From: Branchiostoma floridae
Lineage: Eukaryota > Chordata > Leptocardii > Amphioxiformes > Branchiostomatidae
Reading direction: 5' to 3'
Assembly: GCF_000003815.2 (NCBI RefSeq)
Contig: NC_049991.1
Span: 17,850,647-17,914,646 of the forward strand
Length of the DNA stretch: 64,000 nucleotides
The position numbers were made by a program, and so were the translations under genes. Below, in pieces: positions 37,202-49,178 of the stretch. The notes beneath the pieces are model-generated. The model was not told the DNA's origin and made no database searches. It was given only the letters and a program-made list of their open reading frames with translations. Every line of letters starts with the position of its first letter. The stretch's first letter is position 1.

Positions 37202-39872
37202 GATGGCATGTACCCAACTTTACAGGTTTGTTTCTCATTTGTATGATTTTACCTTTCTGAAGACATCACTGAACATAAAGAGTTATAGCTCCAAAATCTG
37301 TTGACTAAAATGTAGCCACAAAAGTGTCAACAGGTATATGTGTATCAATTGGCAGCCATCTATATATGGGGACAGCCATATGTTTCAACATGTTTGGGTA
37401 CAGGCAAGGATGTTGAAAAAAAGAAGGCCTTTTTTCAACCTCCAAGTCCAACCTCCTTGGTACAGGTTAGCGGGTGTTGAAACTTGTGGAGGGGGTGGGG
37501 GTCACATAGTTAGTAATGTTGGAACATATAGGGGTGTAAACGTCAACAAGTTATGACTGCTTTAGTCTGCTTATGAATATGATAGCCAACATTTCAGATT
37601 TGGTTTCTTGGTTTTTGCCTCAGACTGATGAAAACATATTTGCATGAACTTTGAGAATCCTGCCACTTTCAAAATAATACAATTCCATCTCTACAGATAC
37701 ACTTCTGAACACATCTAACTCTTCTTCAGTCTCACATGTGGTGCTGTAGAAGAGAGATGCTGAAGATGGAAGTCACTCAAAACATCTGGAAGTGAATCTC
37801 TGTTTTTTAATCCAGTTGAAGAGATTAAATTGTATTTGAACATTGTTTACCTGAATCAAGTTGTCTGAATGTATAATCTTCAGTACATTTTGTACTCCTG
37901 CCAGTTTATTTTATAGATTATTGTCTCATTATCACCCATACTCTAATCCATGCCAGTTATCTTTAAAATTATCACCTTGTTATAACCTGGTCTGTAATCC
38001 CGCCTGCACAACTGGGTGCTATTGAACTGTAATTGCCACATGTTGAGTATGAATGGCCCTCTTTTGTAGCGACTTTTCGCCAAGGTATTGTCTCTCATTA
38101 AAGTGCCATTACTACACCATTAGGGGGCCACTCCATGCCAAGGGTTGTTTTTAATGGTCACCGTTCCTTACTGTAGTCACTTGGGTTTGACCGTTTCAGG
38201 GTTGCTTATCTATATCTATATTGTATAAGCTGGTATAATGGTACTGTAATGCTTTTTCGGTAGGTGATATATGTAACACAATGCAGCTTCACTCACATGT
38301 ACAGTGGCTTGTTTTTGAAGCCACAGCACATCTCTGATCACTTTCCCACAGGCTTAAAGTTTGATAGCACTTTGTTCATGTAATTGTTCTGCATTCAGAA
38401 AGAAGTTGATGTTGAACATGGATTACCTATTCCATCATGACTTCGCAGCAAACCCTACACAGGATGATGCATGTGTCATCTATAGCCACTTTATTGTACA
38501 TGATGAATCGTCATAATTATTTGCTGTGAAGAACATCAGTATTGTTGATGGTCCCCGAGCTTAAAACTCCGTCCCGAAATCATCCGCGACAATTAGTCAC
38601 AAGTTCCCAAAGGAGCTGCATTGTCAACCGGAGAGATGGCTAGCATTCAGGACCCCGCTGCGGAATTTCTTACGAGAGGATTGGAATTAATCTCTTTGTT
38701 CCCTGTGGGTTTTACCTTATCTGTAGACCAGTATTGCCATTTGTTTCCTGGGAGTGGGACTTTGTTTTAAAGCACAATGATGTGGGTTGTGGGACAACGT
38801 TTCTCAGGGGAATGTGGAAATGTAGTGCTCTAACTGTAGTGTGTGGGCAGTTAATTTGGAGTACTGTATATTTCAGCATTCATGGCTGGAATGGTGAATA
38901 CTGTATGTGGAGGTTAGTTTAGGTATGTGACACATATGTGCAGGTATTTCTAATATCTGTTTCCACCAAATTTGGACTAAGTCCATAAAAATCAACTTGC
39001 AACTCCAAGCCCAAGGTGATGTGTGGCCAGTATTGTGACTTGTGTTTAGTGGCCTTAAATTAGCAAGCAATCTTAATGAACTGATGAAGTCCATAATGCA
39101 ATGTAGCATCCACAGCAGGCTACTAGTGTTACAAAATGAAAACATACTTGATGTACATGTGTAGTTGTTTGTGCAGAATCTTGTAGCTTGTTACCTCTAC
39201 CTGTTGCTTGTTAGTGTTACATTTCAGCACCATTACATTAGGTGGCATCTGTGTATTTTGCAGTGTTGAAAGATTGATGGACGGGTGCATTTTTTCTCAT
39301 GATCAAACATTGCGCTAAGTAGTCGTGCTGCCAACAACACTTAAGACGCTGCTCTTCAAGGAGTGATTTAAGGTCTAAAGAAAGTGGTGAGACCTCCTTG
39401 AGGCATTATCGATGAGCAGGAGAGTGGCAAATAAGTCCCAAGACGTCAAAATGAGGTTTCTTGGGAGTCTTCCATATTATTAGGAATGCTCAAAGGTTTC
39501 TTTACAGTCATTTATCAAATTCTGAATTTGAACACGGACAGCTTAACTGGGAAAGAAAAGTGACTCGACAGCTTTTCTGTATGCAAAGTTGGTGCATGTA
39601 TTCAGTCCAAGCTCTGCGCTGCAATTGCTAGACTAAGTGTACGTTCCAATTTTTTTCTGAAGAAGATGGAGATCATTAAACAGGTTTTGGACACAATTTT
39701 AGAACCAAGATCCCCAATTACACATACATTTACATGCATATATATGTCGGGTTAATTGTACAGCAGAGCAAAAAAATTGTGAAACATAACATGAATGTTA
39801 TTAACCCGGTATGTCGGTATGTCTAAAGAAATACAACATTACAGCTACCCTAGCAGCTACAATACACAGTAA

Positions 39873-40215
39873 GGCACGATCTACACACAGTTTTTCCTGA
39901 TATCGGCGAGCCTACAACCTCTCGCCGACAGCTTTTTTTCATCATCTAGATGGAACTACTATATCGCCACTATGATATCGGGAAAATTTCTCCCGAAAGG
40001 TCCGGACCATTCGTATGATACCTAAAACAATAGCTTAGCTTCGCGCGCATGTAGATGCTTCCCGACTTTGGGAAGGCTCATTAGCATATAACGCCATTTG
40101 GAAAATCGCGTTATATGTTTATGACTGCAAGCGCCATGGATGTCTGGCCCCCTACGTTCTAGATCCCTCCCGACATCTCCACAGATATCGGTAAAAACTG
40201 TGTGTAGATTGGGCC
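39873..40215. mobile_element. PIF/Harbinger-type MITE
   Basis: The left end GGCACGATCTACACACAG and the inverse of the right end, GGCCCAATCTACACACAG, match at 16 of 18 bases, and similarity continues through GTTTTT and GATATC. The trinucleotide TAA occurs directly outside both ends (39870-39872 and 40216-40218). GG-starting termini with a 3-base TAA/TTA duplication are characteristic of PIF/Harbinger. The 343-bp interior has CTCTCGCCGACAG and TATCGGGA blocks but no transposase. Confidence 0.85.
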
Positions 40216-40980
40216 TAACATGATACGATACAGTAGTACATGGACATGTAACTGCTTGCATTAGCTTCAGCCCTTCAGGCCCCAAACTGACAACTCCAGT
40301 CCAGACAGAGATTTGACTCTCCAATCAACATTGATCCTGTAGATGGATTACAAACCACTACAGATCACTGCCTGCCACTGATAGCATTAAGGATCACCTG
40401 TGATGGTTTTAACATTGATGGGGTGTCAGATACATCTCTGTACTGTCTGGTGGGGCTCTCATCTGTAAGGTTCAGAGCTTGTGTGTCTTGAAAACTGACA
40501 GCTTGACAAGTGAAGTGCAGCTCTATACTTTACTCATATATCATCATCATGGTAGAGTCAGACACTAGTAGACTGACGTATGCTTACTTGTCTAAGTGCT
40601 TAGGGCAGGTATTGGCCCCTTGCTCTTGACTTATAGGACACTTACAATCATTGAAAGCTTTACATGTCTAACTCAAAGTGCTTACATTTCTGTGAACTGC
40701 TTTTCCAAGAAAACCCAGAAGTATCAGTCTAACAAGTGGGATTTAGAAGAAATTGAGTCTAGTTTCAGCCCTTTGTAAGTCTTTCTGCGACTCGATGAGC
40801 TAGACCTATTGACCTCAGTTACTATGGAAGACTTCTGAAGAAATAACATTATTATGTATTCGCAATTACAAAAAAGAGAGAAGAGACTCGGGAGCTATAT
40901 CATGGCTAAATTACAGGCTACTAAATGTTGTTTTGTTGTTGGTCATCATTTATCTTTTCCTTTGTTCATTTATCTCGGAG

Positions 40981-41083
40981 CCAGTTCCCAGAATTCTGGC
41001 TTCAGTTCCCAGAATTCTGGCTCCAGTTCCCAGAATTCTGGCTCCAGTTCCCAGAATTCTGGCTCCAGTTCCCAGAATTCTGT
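40981..41083. repeat. Minisatellite, five 21-bp units with palindromic core CCAGAATTCTGG
   Basis: The perfect palindrome CCAGAATTCTGG starts at 40988, 41009, 41030 and 41051, and the truncated last copy starts at 41072, a period of exactly 21. Units are joined by CTCCAGTTC or CTTCAGTTC. One frame reads SSQNSG repeatedly, but there is no supporting exon structure. It abuts the element end at 41085. Confidence 0.95.
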
Positions 41084-41084
41084 T

Positions 41085-41239
41085 AAATTCTGCAGAAATT
41101 GGCTAATCTGTAGGGGGACCGTCATCAATGGCTGCTACATAGTCTAACATCATTTTTATCTAACATGTGATATGAAGCCATTTGTGAAATATGGGAGGTA
41201 AGTCCCAAATCAAACTGGAGGGTGTTAAAACTGATAGGT
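41085..41239. mobile_element. Second copy of the GGAGGGTGTT element end
   Basis: Compared with the right arm of the foldback at 21428-22809, this stretch shares AATTGGCTAATCTG (there CCAATTTAGATTAATC), TGGCTGCTACRTA, CTAACATCATTTTTATC (there CTTACATCATTTATAC) and the terminal CCCAAAT...GGAGGGTGTT. No inverted partner is found upstream, so the copy is one-sided. Its internal array differs from that of the other copy. Confidence 0.7.
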
Positions 41240-41432
41240 AAATAGTTTCTTCAATATTATCTTCGCATGTGGGACACATTCTCTTTTCAGTTGTTATATC
41301 ATTGATAAGTGTGTTAAACTTTATTCTTAAATGTGCAGTGATTTAATGCCCCAGAGGCTCTCATGTATGTGAGAAAATCTGCTTAAAGCATGCTGTCTCT
41401 AAAGGGCAGATGCAGCTTACCTTAATGTATAC

Positions 41433-41532
41433 NNNNNNNNNNNNNNNNNNNNNNNNNNNNNNNNNNNNNNNNNNNNNNNNNNNNNNNNNNNNNNNNNNNN
41501 NNNNNNNNNNNNNNNNNNNNNNNNNNNNNNNN
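41433..41532. other. Assembly gap of 100 N
   Basis: Exactly 100 N, probably a default gap. It is flanked on the right by a T run and lies between two palindromic arrays. Confidence 0.99.
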
Positions 41533-41724
41533 CCTTTTTTTTTTGTCTGAGAGTGACTGTGACTTTCCAAGAAGTAGCCTGGAATATCACTTATAACAAG
41601 TTGGATCTAGCAGAAAATTGATTATCGCCCCAGTCATTTTTCCATTTCTCCCACTAATTGACCGTACTGCCTCCTATTAATTGACTGGTACACAAGGCTC
41701 CTTTGGGAAGAGCAGTTTGAAGGA

Positions 41725-41930
41725 GCTTTTTTGGCATATAGAGTATACATTTATCATAATCACAGAGCCAGGGGCGGAGTAGGTAAGACTAGAGACAACC
41801 TACTGAAATGGGGACGGGTGAACTCAGCTGAGTGTCGTTGTGGCCACCCAACCCAAACCATGGGAAACATTACAAAGGACTGCATGTGTATTAGGCCTGT
41901 TGTATCCAACTTTCGTCAGTATCTAACTTT
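41725..41930 (+). pseudogene. Fragment of a LINE (Jockey/CR1-like) reverse transcriptase C-terminus
   Basis: The frame from 41731 contains RARGGVGKTRDNLLKWG followed by SAECRCGHPTQTMGN and a cysteine. This is the pattern GVG..RDNL.KWG, C.CG, QT that follows the reverse transcriptase domain in many non-LTR retrotransposons, where a CxC...H..C cluster forms a putative zinc-binding region. Only about 60 residues are recognisable. There is no reverse transcriptase or endonuclease domain nearby, and the frame runs on into the palindromic array, so this is a dead fragment. Domain assignment is from memory of the family. Confidence 0.6.
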
Positions 41931-41940
41931 CGTAATATGC

Positions 41941-42050
41941 CGAATCCTGGATATCCAGGAATCGTCCTGAGCAGAAGGACGATTCCTGGATATCCAGAAA
42001 TCGTCGCAAACAGGACGTTTCCTGGATAGACGACGGTGTTTATCCAGAAC
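41941..42050. repeat. Short palindromic array, core CCTGGATATCCAG
   Basis: CCTGGATATCCAG starts at 41946 and 41985, with a degenerate third copy at 42021. The periods are 39 and 36. It is the same repeat family as the longer array at 42394. Confidence 0.9.
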
Positions 42051-42393
42051 GTGTACGTGGGGGTGGAGCTTCCTGTTTTCGAGGGAGGAGACTATGCGGA
42101 GGCATGTTGTTTTTGTCAGAAAGCCGCTATCTTTGTATCTCCCGGCAAGAAGATCGTGTAGTTTATTCTATTGATCCTGGTGTTACAGAACTTAAACGAA
42201 TGTTGATAATGATACTTTGATGTTTACATGTTACTTACGTATCAGGCCCAAAATTCATTTTGCGTAATGAATTAACAAATGGCAGTCAAGATGGGATAAA
42301 GTTACTGTTGTTTTCCGTATAGCGACACATTCACGGTAACGTGTTAATAGCATCCAGATGGCGTCCCTTTGTCACACAAGGGCCTGGTCCACA

Positions 42394-42628
42394 TCCTGGA
42401 TATCCAGGAAACGGCTTGAACAGGAGGACGAATCCTGGATATCCAGAAAACGGCTTGAACAGGAGGACGCTTCCTGGATATCCAGAAAACGGCTTGAAGA
42501 GGCTCAGGACGAATCCTGTATATCCAGAAAACGGCTTGAACAGGCTCAGGACGAATCCTGGATATCCAGAAAACGGCCTGAACAGGAGCACGATTCCTGG
42601 ATATCCAGAAAACGGCCTGAACGCCTGA
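42394..42628. repeat. Minisatellite, six 39/42-bp units with palindromic core
   Basis: The core CCTGGATATCCAG starts at 42395, 42434, 42473, 42515, 42557 and 42596, one copy having a G to T change. The periods are 39, 39, 42, 42 and 39, all multiples of three. The rest of each unit is AAAACGGCTTGAACAGGAG or close, with an optional extra triplet. Each unit contains the self-complementary block CTGGATATCCAG. Because units are multiples of three, at least two frames on each strand stay open through the array. I see no splice or start evidence that any is translated. Confidence 0.95.
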
Positions 42629-43473
42629 CGAAAATAAGGAACCCCCCCCACGAGAAGGCCGTGGCCTGGCTACAGTACTGGCACGGAACGATATGAAGAT
42701 GATAATCATAAGAGCTTGTCGGCCTGAATTATAAGCTTTTGAAGGTAAAATCGTTAATATCTGGTTCACAAGTCTACATAAACTGTATCTCTTGCTGCCA
42801 AGAAGACCTACAATGTACATTCCAACCATCGTTGGCTATAGCAGCCCAGTCTTTGCAACTGTAAGACAGTTCGAAGTAGGTTTTGACTGTCTTTGAGCTG
42901 TTTGTGTCCAGTATTATAATGCCCTTGTTATTTAATATCAAGGATGTACATTATCTTCTATACCCCATTACTCTGTCAACCAAGCAAAGACTCAACGGAT
43001 CAGTCAGGGAGGTAAGAAAAATGGGGTAAACATTGTGACGAAAGAACATCCAAGTCACGGGTATACTTAGTACTAGGCTCAGGGCATACGTGCAATATAC
43101 TAACAACTCTCTTGATATGTTTCAGGCCTACAATTGTATGTGAAATGTGCAATCAATGTTATGTACATGTATCAAGGATATAGTGAACAAAATGCAGACA
43201 ATAGTGATTTTGTGTGTACACACGTGTGCACGTACGGTGCTTTCGTGACTGTGGATGTTTTTGTGTGAGATTGCGAGATTGTTTTCAGTATCACCCATTC
43301 ACAAGTTTTTACAGATAATTAGGTTCAGGTTCGGACCTGGACCTGATCCTCGGACCTGAACCGAACCTGTACCTGAATTGATTTTCAGACTCCAGGGTGC
43401 CGTAAGCCCGATTCAGTTTTGACAAGTGTGAAATGCAATGACAGTAAAAGAACCACCCCCTGCTGTGTTTCAG

Positions 43474-43640
43474 ACCTGCGAGACGTCGGAGAGCACGTAT
43501 AACGAGTATGACATGACAGACGAGGACAACGCCATGCTGACGGGCCACGATCTCCATGACGACGTGGACAGCGCCATTGGGACCACGCCCTCTACTGATG
43601 CAGACGGGTTCCTCTCCGTACAGGATGGCAACAAGAAAAG
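43474..43640 (+). CDS. Internal coding exon of the acidic protein (second visible exon)
   Basis: The acceptor is TGTGTTTCAG and the donor is AAAAG followed by GTCGGT, a weaker than consensus site. The 167 bases start in phase 0, matching the preceding exon's end, and finish with two bases of a split codon. The peptide starts TCETSESTYNEYDMTDEDN and includes DLHDDVDSAIGTTPSTDAD. About 14 of 55 residues are acidic, with many serines and threonines that could be phosphorylated. The segment SESTYNEY is repeated as SESTYGEY in the next exon, with the 15 bases GTCGGAGAGCACGTA identical. GC-rich codon use contrasts with the intron. Family is unrecognised. Confidence 0.8.
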
Positions 43641-46600
43641 GTCGGTAGTCACAATGATCTCATGTACTACTTGTCTCTCCACTGAGAGCCTTTCAGCGCA
43701 ACACTAGGTTTTTTCAAACTCACATCGCTTTACTGTTCAATTGCCGGTTTTCAAGTCCTTCTGCTAGTACAGCTGCAACAGTTTCCTTCCCCAGACAGCC
43801 AAATTATGGATGTCTCCTGACGACAACTGTTTCCCTCCTGTCTATACAACTTGTCAGCCTTCATAACAAATCCACCGCTATCTCAGAGTACAGTTATTTC
43901 CACCTCTTGCCTTGAAGTGGTCTAATGACCTTGCTCTGAACAATCTTGTTAAAAAAAAGCAACACTCATAATGTGGTGTTAGGAAAATGTGAGCCTACCA
44001 TGACCAATCCAAAGTTTCATCAGGTTGATACATCACTGAATAGAATAGCCTCTTTTTGTCACAATCATTGCTTTTTTTACAGCAACTGTCTGTTACCTTC
44101 CTCAAGGCAGTTTTGGGAAATAAAGCAAAAGTACCCCTATTTCCCTTCTTTGCTTTTTTGTTAGTCTTAAAAGAATGATGTTTTACAAAACCAGTCTGGT
44201 CTATAGACCTGAATGTTTCTCGTCAACAATTGTATTAAATTGCACTGCTAGATTTTACCAAATAAAAAGTTTGAACGGCAACTGGAACCATAAAAAACAT
44301 AATCTAGCTATCATTTGAAGAAATGCCTTGAGCACTTTAAATGGTTGGGGAATTTAAATCCTCTTAGGGAACACTCAGTGAAAAACTGTGATAGCCCAGA
44401 AATGGGAAAAAGCAGTTTCGTCAAGGTTAACACACTATAATGGTCATGATGGCTATCGTAATGTTATTTCAACCCTCTACAAATAGCGCTGGACCTTGAA
44501 AGGACTTAGCGTTATTGCCCCTTTATCATTCCTTGATGTGTCTTAAGGATTGTGAAGAAACCTTGTGAATCATTTATTATCATGAGAGCAGGGTGACTGA
44601 AAAGACAGGTTACCAGAGGTCATATTCAGAACATGAAGGCCTGGTACATGTAGAACAGCAAAGTTTCAGCTATAAAATTAATATAGTCCAGTATTGTCAC
44701 AAATCTATGTAACACTAACACTGAGCAATTCCACCAGGTTTCCAAAGACCAGTTCAAACCAACAGTGTTACCATAAGGCCTTCTCAGGAATATTTTGAAC
44801 TTTAAGTCCGGACCTGAACCCATCATTGCATATTATGTGCACTAGAAATTTTGTTCTTTTTTAAGGGGGAGGGGGGATGGTGCATATAAAATTGCATGTT
44901 AGCATGAATTGAAATGCAATGTGAAAAATACACGAAGGCATTGCATTCATTTAGTAGATTACAGATGCTGCTTTCAATTTAGAATTTATTAGATTTCCAT
45001 TTAGTAGATTGATCAGAAAGGCACTGTCACAAAAAGTTATTTTCTTTAATGTTCTTAAATGACAATACTTGGTACGTCTAGAGGCAAATTCTACCATCAA
45101 TGAAGACTAAATGATGATGAACCTCTATAGCGGCCACAAAACCGACATAAAAAGAAGTAACTGCCTTTTAGAAAAAAATTGCACACATAATACCTTGAAT
45201 GATATTGAATTATATGAGAATGGTGAACATAAAAAACGAAACAATATTCTTCATATTTCAAATTGAGCTTCATTGCAATCTCTGCTTAATTTACGACCAT
45301 AATGGCCCTAAGACAGCGTCGTTTAGAGTTCCATCGCCGCAAAATCGATAGAAGATGCAGCATCTCCATGGCATTAGCACTGCCCCAGGTCCTTTTGGGA
45401 CTGTAAAATGGCTTACCACCTGTAGAGTTGGAGTCTCATGGCACGGTTTGATTCCCTAAATCACCACTTAGGCTGGGGCTTTAACGAATAGTTCTGTGCG
45501 AGAGTGATTCCTCTGTTGTGCAGTTTGCAGGGTGTCCCACTGTTCAGCAATATGCATCATGTCATGAGTTTTTATCCCCATCAATTCAGTTTCTTGTTTC
45601 TCGAATTAAAAAAAAAATAATGCCAGGTTTGAATATCGTAATTAACATAAAAACTTTTGAAAAAGGAAAGTTTGTATAAAAAAAAAAATTTTAGACAGTG
45701 AGGTTCAGAGGGTGCACAGTCAGTCAGGTACTATAGTTTTACTCCCATGCAGCTCTCTGTTTTCATAATTATGTCTTCTTGCTAAAGTTTTACGCAGAAA
45801 ATATCGAGAACTAAATAATTGTATTGATGTTGCCTTACCTAAGATTACATGTAGACCTCAGTTTTGAGGAATTATCAAGATAAGAGTGGCACATAATTTG
45901 AAGATTTCTAGCGTTAATATTGCTTTAGGAAATTAGTTGTTAGGAAATTCATTAAAAGCAAATCAAGTCAGAGTGATTTTTTATTGCTCAGCAATATGCA
46001 TTAACACTGTCATCAAATATACCTCAAATCAATGCCCTGCAGATACCAAGGCTATAAGTTCAAGTAAAACTGTTATCTTTTTTTTGCAGGAAGAGGACTA
46101 GTGATCCTCTTTTTTTTTCAATTATTTCAAGTTGGTCCCTTCCTGTTGAGGAGTGCCTAGTCTGCAGATTTGAATCACAGTCCACTCTGAAACAATTTGT
46201 TGAGATTGAACATTTAGAGTCACTCTCAGATGTCTCATTTGTAGTGTCCCCTGCTATTCCGCAATATGTTTAGCCATGAAGAAGTATAAAATCACCATTA
46301 AGGCCACAGTTGTTCAGAGCGAGAGGGATTCCTTAATGGTAAGTTTGTCTCCTGTTTTTGAGCAAAGGGAGTCTGTACTAGAAGCTCCTCAGAGTAAACA
46401 GTCATCAAATCACTAACAGGCTAGAGTTTAACCAATATAGTTCTGTCAGCAAGAGGTATTATTCAGTCACTGTGGTATTGTCAACAGGGTCTCCTGTTGT
46501 TCAGTTATAATTATAGCTGCCGTATTATGCACTGTCATTGAAATGCATTAACAGTATTTGTTTCAGTAAATGAAGCTCTTCTGTTAGCGTACTCTATAGT

Positions 46601-48574
46601 CCTAGCATGTAATTATAGTGGAGAGATGGCACTTTGATAGAAACCATGATAGCTGTTGCTTGATATTGAAATCAGTCAGGTTTGCTTGATGAATACTAAT
46701 CAGATGTAACTACACAGAAAGAGTAATATTTTCTGTACCTATTTTCTTTGTGCAATGCCACTTTTTCATACTGATTTATACATAATTCCAGGATGGGTGA
46801 TTACAGCATTTTTCTTTTGCAAAGTACTGGTGATTCCGGAATGGAAGAACTGTGTTCAGTGTCATGATCAATGGGCACATAATGGCTGTCTTTTCGACAC
46901 CCGACAGCTACAATTTGCGAGATTGAAATGCAGCAGCAGAGAAAATCGTACGTTGGTAATCCACGACAAATAGCTGGCCTAGAAACCGGACCAAATACAT
47001 ATCACAGCGGAAAAGAGATCAAAGAAAAATCCTGTAGACAGATTACCGTTGACAATGTTCGCTGTCGGGTGCTAGAGTATTTGTGACCTCCACTGTCAGG
47101 AAAAACGGGAAATGTCTAACGGCGTAAGCCTTGAAGGATGCCTGCCGCCACGAAGTGTATATTTTATACAAAGCGTAAGTTGACAGATGTGTCATGGCAG
47201 CATGGGTCTATATCATGTTTGTGTAGGGCAGGTTTTATGTTGTCAGGACATTTCAACACCTGCATGGGCAGTTCTATCCCTAGCCAATCAGGACAATTTT
47301 GCACTTTAATCCTGGGACACAGATTATATGGTTAAAGCTAGGGTTAGACTTAGGTATTGAACATAGAGTCTAGTACTGACAAATGAAAAACAAGTGCCAC
47401 ACTACTGATAAATGAAGATCAAAATAAAATACCTGGTAGTAAAATTAATGACACAATGATTGAAATGACTTGAACAATGTTACATGCACTTAGAATTAAT
47501 TAAGCCCATCATCCTTTAAAATAAGTTACGGGTTTCTGATAATAAAATATATGCTGAGCTCTAAGATAATGGTTAGAGTTTCAATTTATGTATAAACATA
47601 ATGTATCATGTAAAAAATAACATTACAATTTGTAATATGTAATATATATAAGGTACTAAGATATTCATTTTGTTACCTTGAAAGTTTGAGAATTGATAGG
47701 GCAACAGTGCTTTGAATTCCAAACACAGTAGGTCCTACTGAGAATATGAAAAGCTGAAGAGTCAGGGTCAGGTCTGTTAAATCTAATCCTAGCCTGAGCC
47801 CATTACATGGTCGCTGTGTCCGTTGTGAGCTGCCCTTTCCTGTGCAAGGCTTGTTGCTTGCGTGAGCGGCATTGACCGCATTTCAACTTATTCATTTGGC
47901 ATGTTACATCCAATTTTTAGGGGAAGACACTTTTTTCAATAGTCAAATATGTCTAATTGTAAAAATGCTGCTTTTGCTTAGAAAATTCAATACAGTATTG
48001 AAAAATGGAAGCCTTTCTTCAACTGGTGGGTCCAAAATACATGAGCATCGATGAAGTTTAGAACTTGCAATAAGATACAAAGGATAATCGTTACTCTGAC
48101 CATTTAATTAATCCAGTTATTTACTTATTGTTATCTTGTGTATATTCAAGCATTCAGATTTGTGTCTTTTTTGTTTTGAATTAGAAAAAATGAATCGAAA
48201 AAAACAGGATATGAAATAAGAGATTGCTCTTATGTACAGGAAAACTATAACTACAAACAGGTATCAAACATTTCTGTGTATTTTAAGAACAAGAATCATT
48301 CAACAAAGTAAAGTTTCCCTTCAAGTTTAACTTTGTACTGTAGTATGACTTTCCAAATTCAGCGATACTCGTAAACCTGTATTGTGCATGAATTGCTGTA
48401 TGTGTGTTGCTGAGTAGGCAAGAGGGGCACCTTGAATTTTCCTGTTCAAAGGAGATGAAAACTAAGCTCATCATGCAGAGGAGATGCCTTTGGGGTTCAA
48501 TATACTGGAATATTTATAATTGAAGAATTTGAACTGTCAAACTTACAGTAAGTTACACAATGTAGGTAATACAA

Positions 48575-48714
48575 CCATGGTCAACATGTACAAAAGGGAG
48601 ATTGAGGAGGATGTTGGCCTCCAAGACGGAGTCCTGTCTGTCATGCGGGACAGAGCCGCCTGCTGGAGGAACTTTATTGTGTCACCGCAAGGATGACCTG
48701 AACTGAACTGAACT
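48575..48714 (+). pseudogene. 3' end of an RTE-like LINE
   Basis: The frame gives YKREIEEDVGLQDG, VMRDRAACWRNFI and a stop at 48696, followed closely by the tandem tail CTGAACTGAACTGAACT. A terminal peptide of the form TGL...(M)xDRxxWR just before the stop, with a short tandem tail, resembles the ends of RTE-type non-LTR retrotransposons. Nothing of the catalytic domains is present, so this is a strongly 5'-truncated insertion. Family naming is from memory. Confidence 0.55.
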
Positions 48715-49067
48715 ACATGTAGCATCATGTTAATCTTACATCTTGAGCACAAGCTGATGAAATCACAATCATGAAAATTTGATATATTTTACATATCTGT
48801 GAGACCGACAAAAATATCCTCGGAGTCCTACACTTTGAAAGTGACTTTGACATTGTAGAAAAATTATGAGCATTGCTTCTTCAAGCTAGCTGACTACAAA
48901 TTGGTTTTGATACAGAATACATGAATGTAGTGTTAGAATGAAATTATGAAGGTTTAAGACATCCAAGTAAACAAATTGAATATTCAAATACAATTAAACC
49001 TCTATGCAATACAACAGTTACTGGATAAAACAGAGATTAACTTCAATCTGGATGATTTGAGTGACAT

Positions 49068-49178
49068 CGGATCACTCTTCTTCAATGTCACTAGAATTAA
49101 CTGTCAGAAACAGCTGTTACACAATGTATTATTATTATAATAGTTCATTCTAGTGACGCTGAAGAAAAGTGATGGATG
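49068..49178. repeat. Imperfect inverted repeat, arms about 34 bp
   Basis: GATCACTCTTCTTCAATGTC with CACTAGAATTAACT (49071-49104) is roughly the inverse of TAGTTCATTCTAGTGACGCT with GAAGAAAAGTGAT (49140-49172). The spacer is about 36 bases and AT-rich. It is probably a MITE or foldback remnant. Confidence 0.75.

Larger units (their letters stand above)
31804..43473 (+). other. Intron, 11.7 kb, phase 0
   Basis: The intron begins GTGAGT and ends TTTCAG. It contains hAT-end tandem repeats (32130-32890), an assembly gap, a Harbinger-type MITE, a palindromic 21-bp array with its attached element end, a second gap, a LINE fragment and two 39-42 bp palindromic arrays. I see nothing supported in about 32900-37100 and 37300-39850 apart from ordinary AT-rich DNA. 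A GC-richer patch at about 34080-34320 has an open frame without splice or homology support. Confidence 0.7.

Noticed and set aside
40854-41147. SSQNSG repeat open frame
   Set aside because: It is a product of the 21-bp palindromic array, with no exon boundaries.
42394-42628. CRISPR-like regular repeats
   Set aside because: Units are contiguous tandem repeats with no unique spacers, in a eukaryotic intron, so they are a minisatellite.
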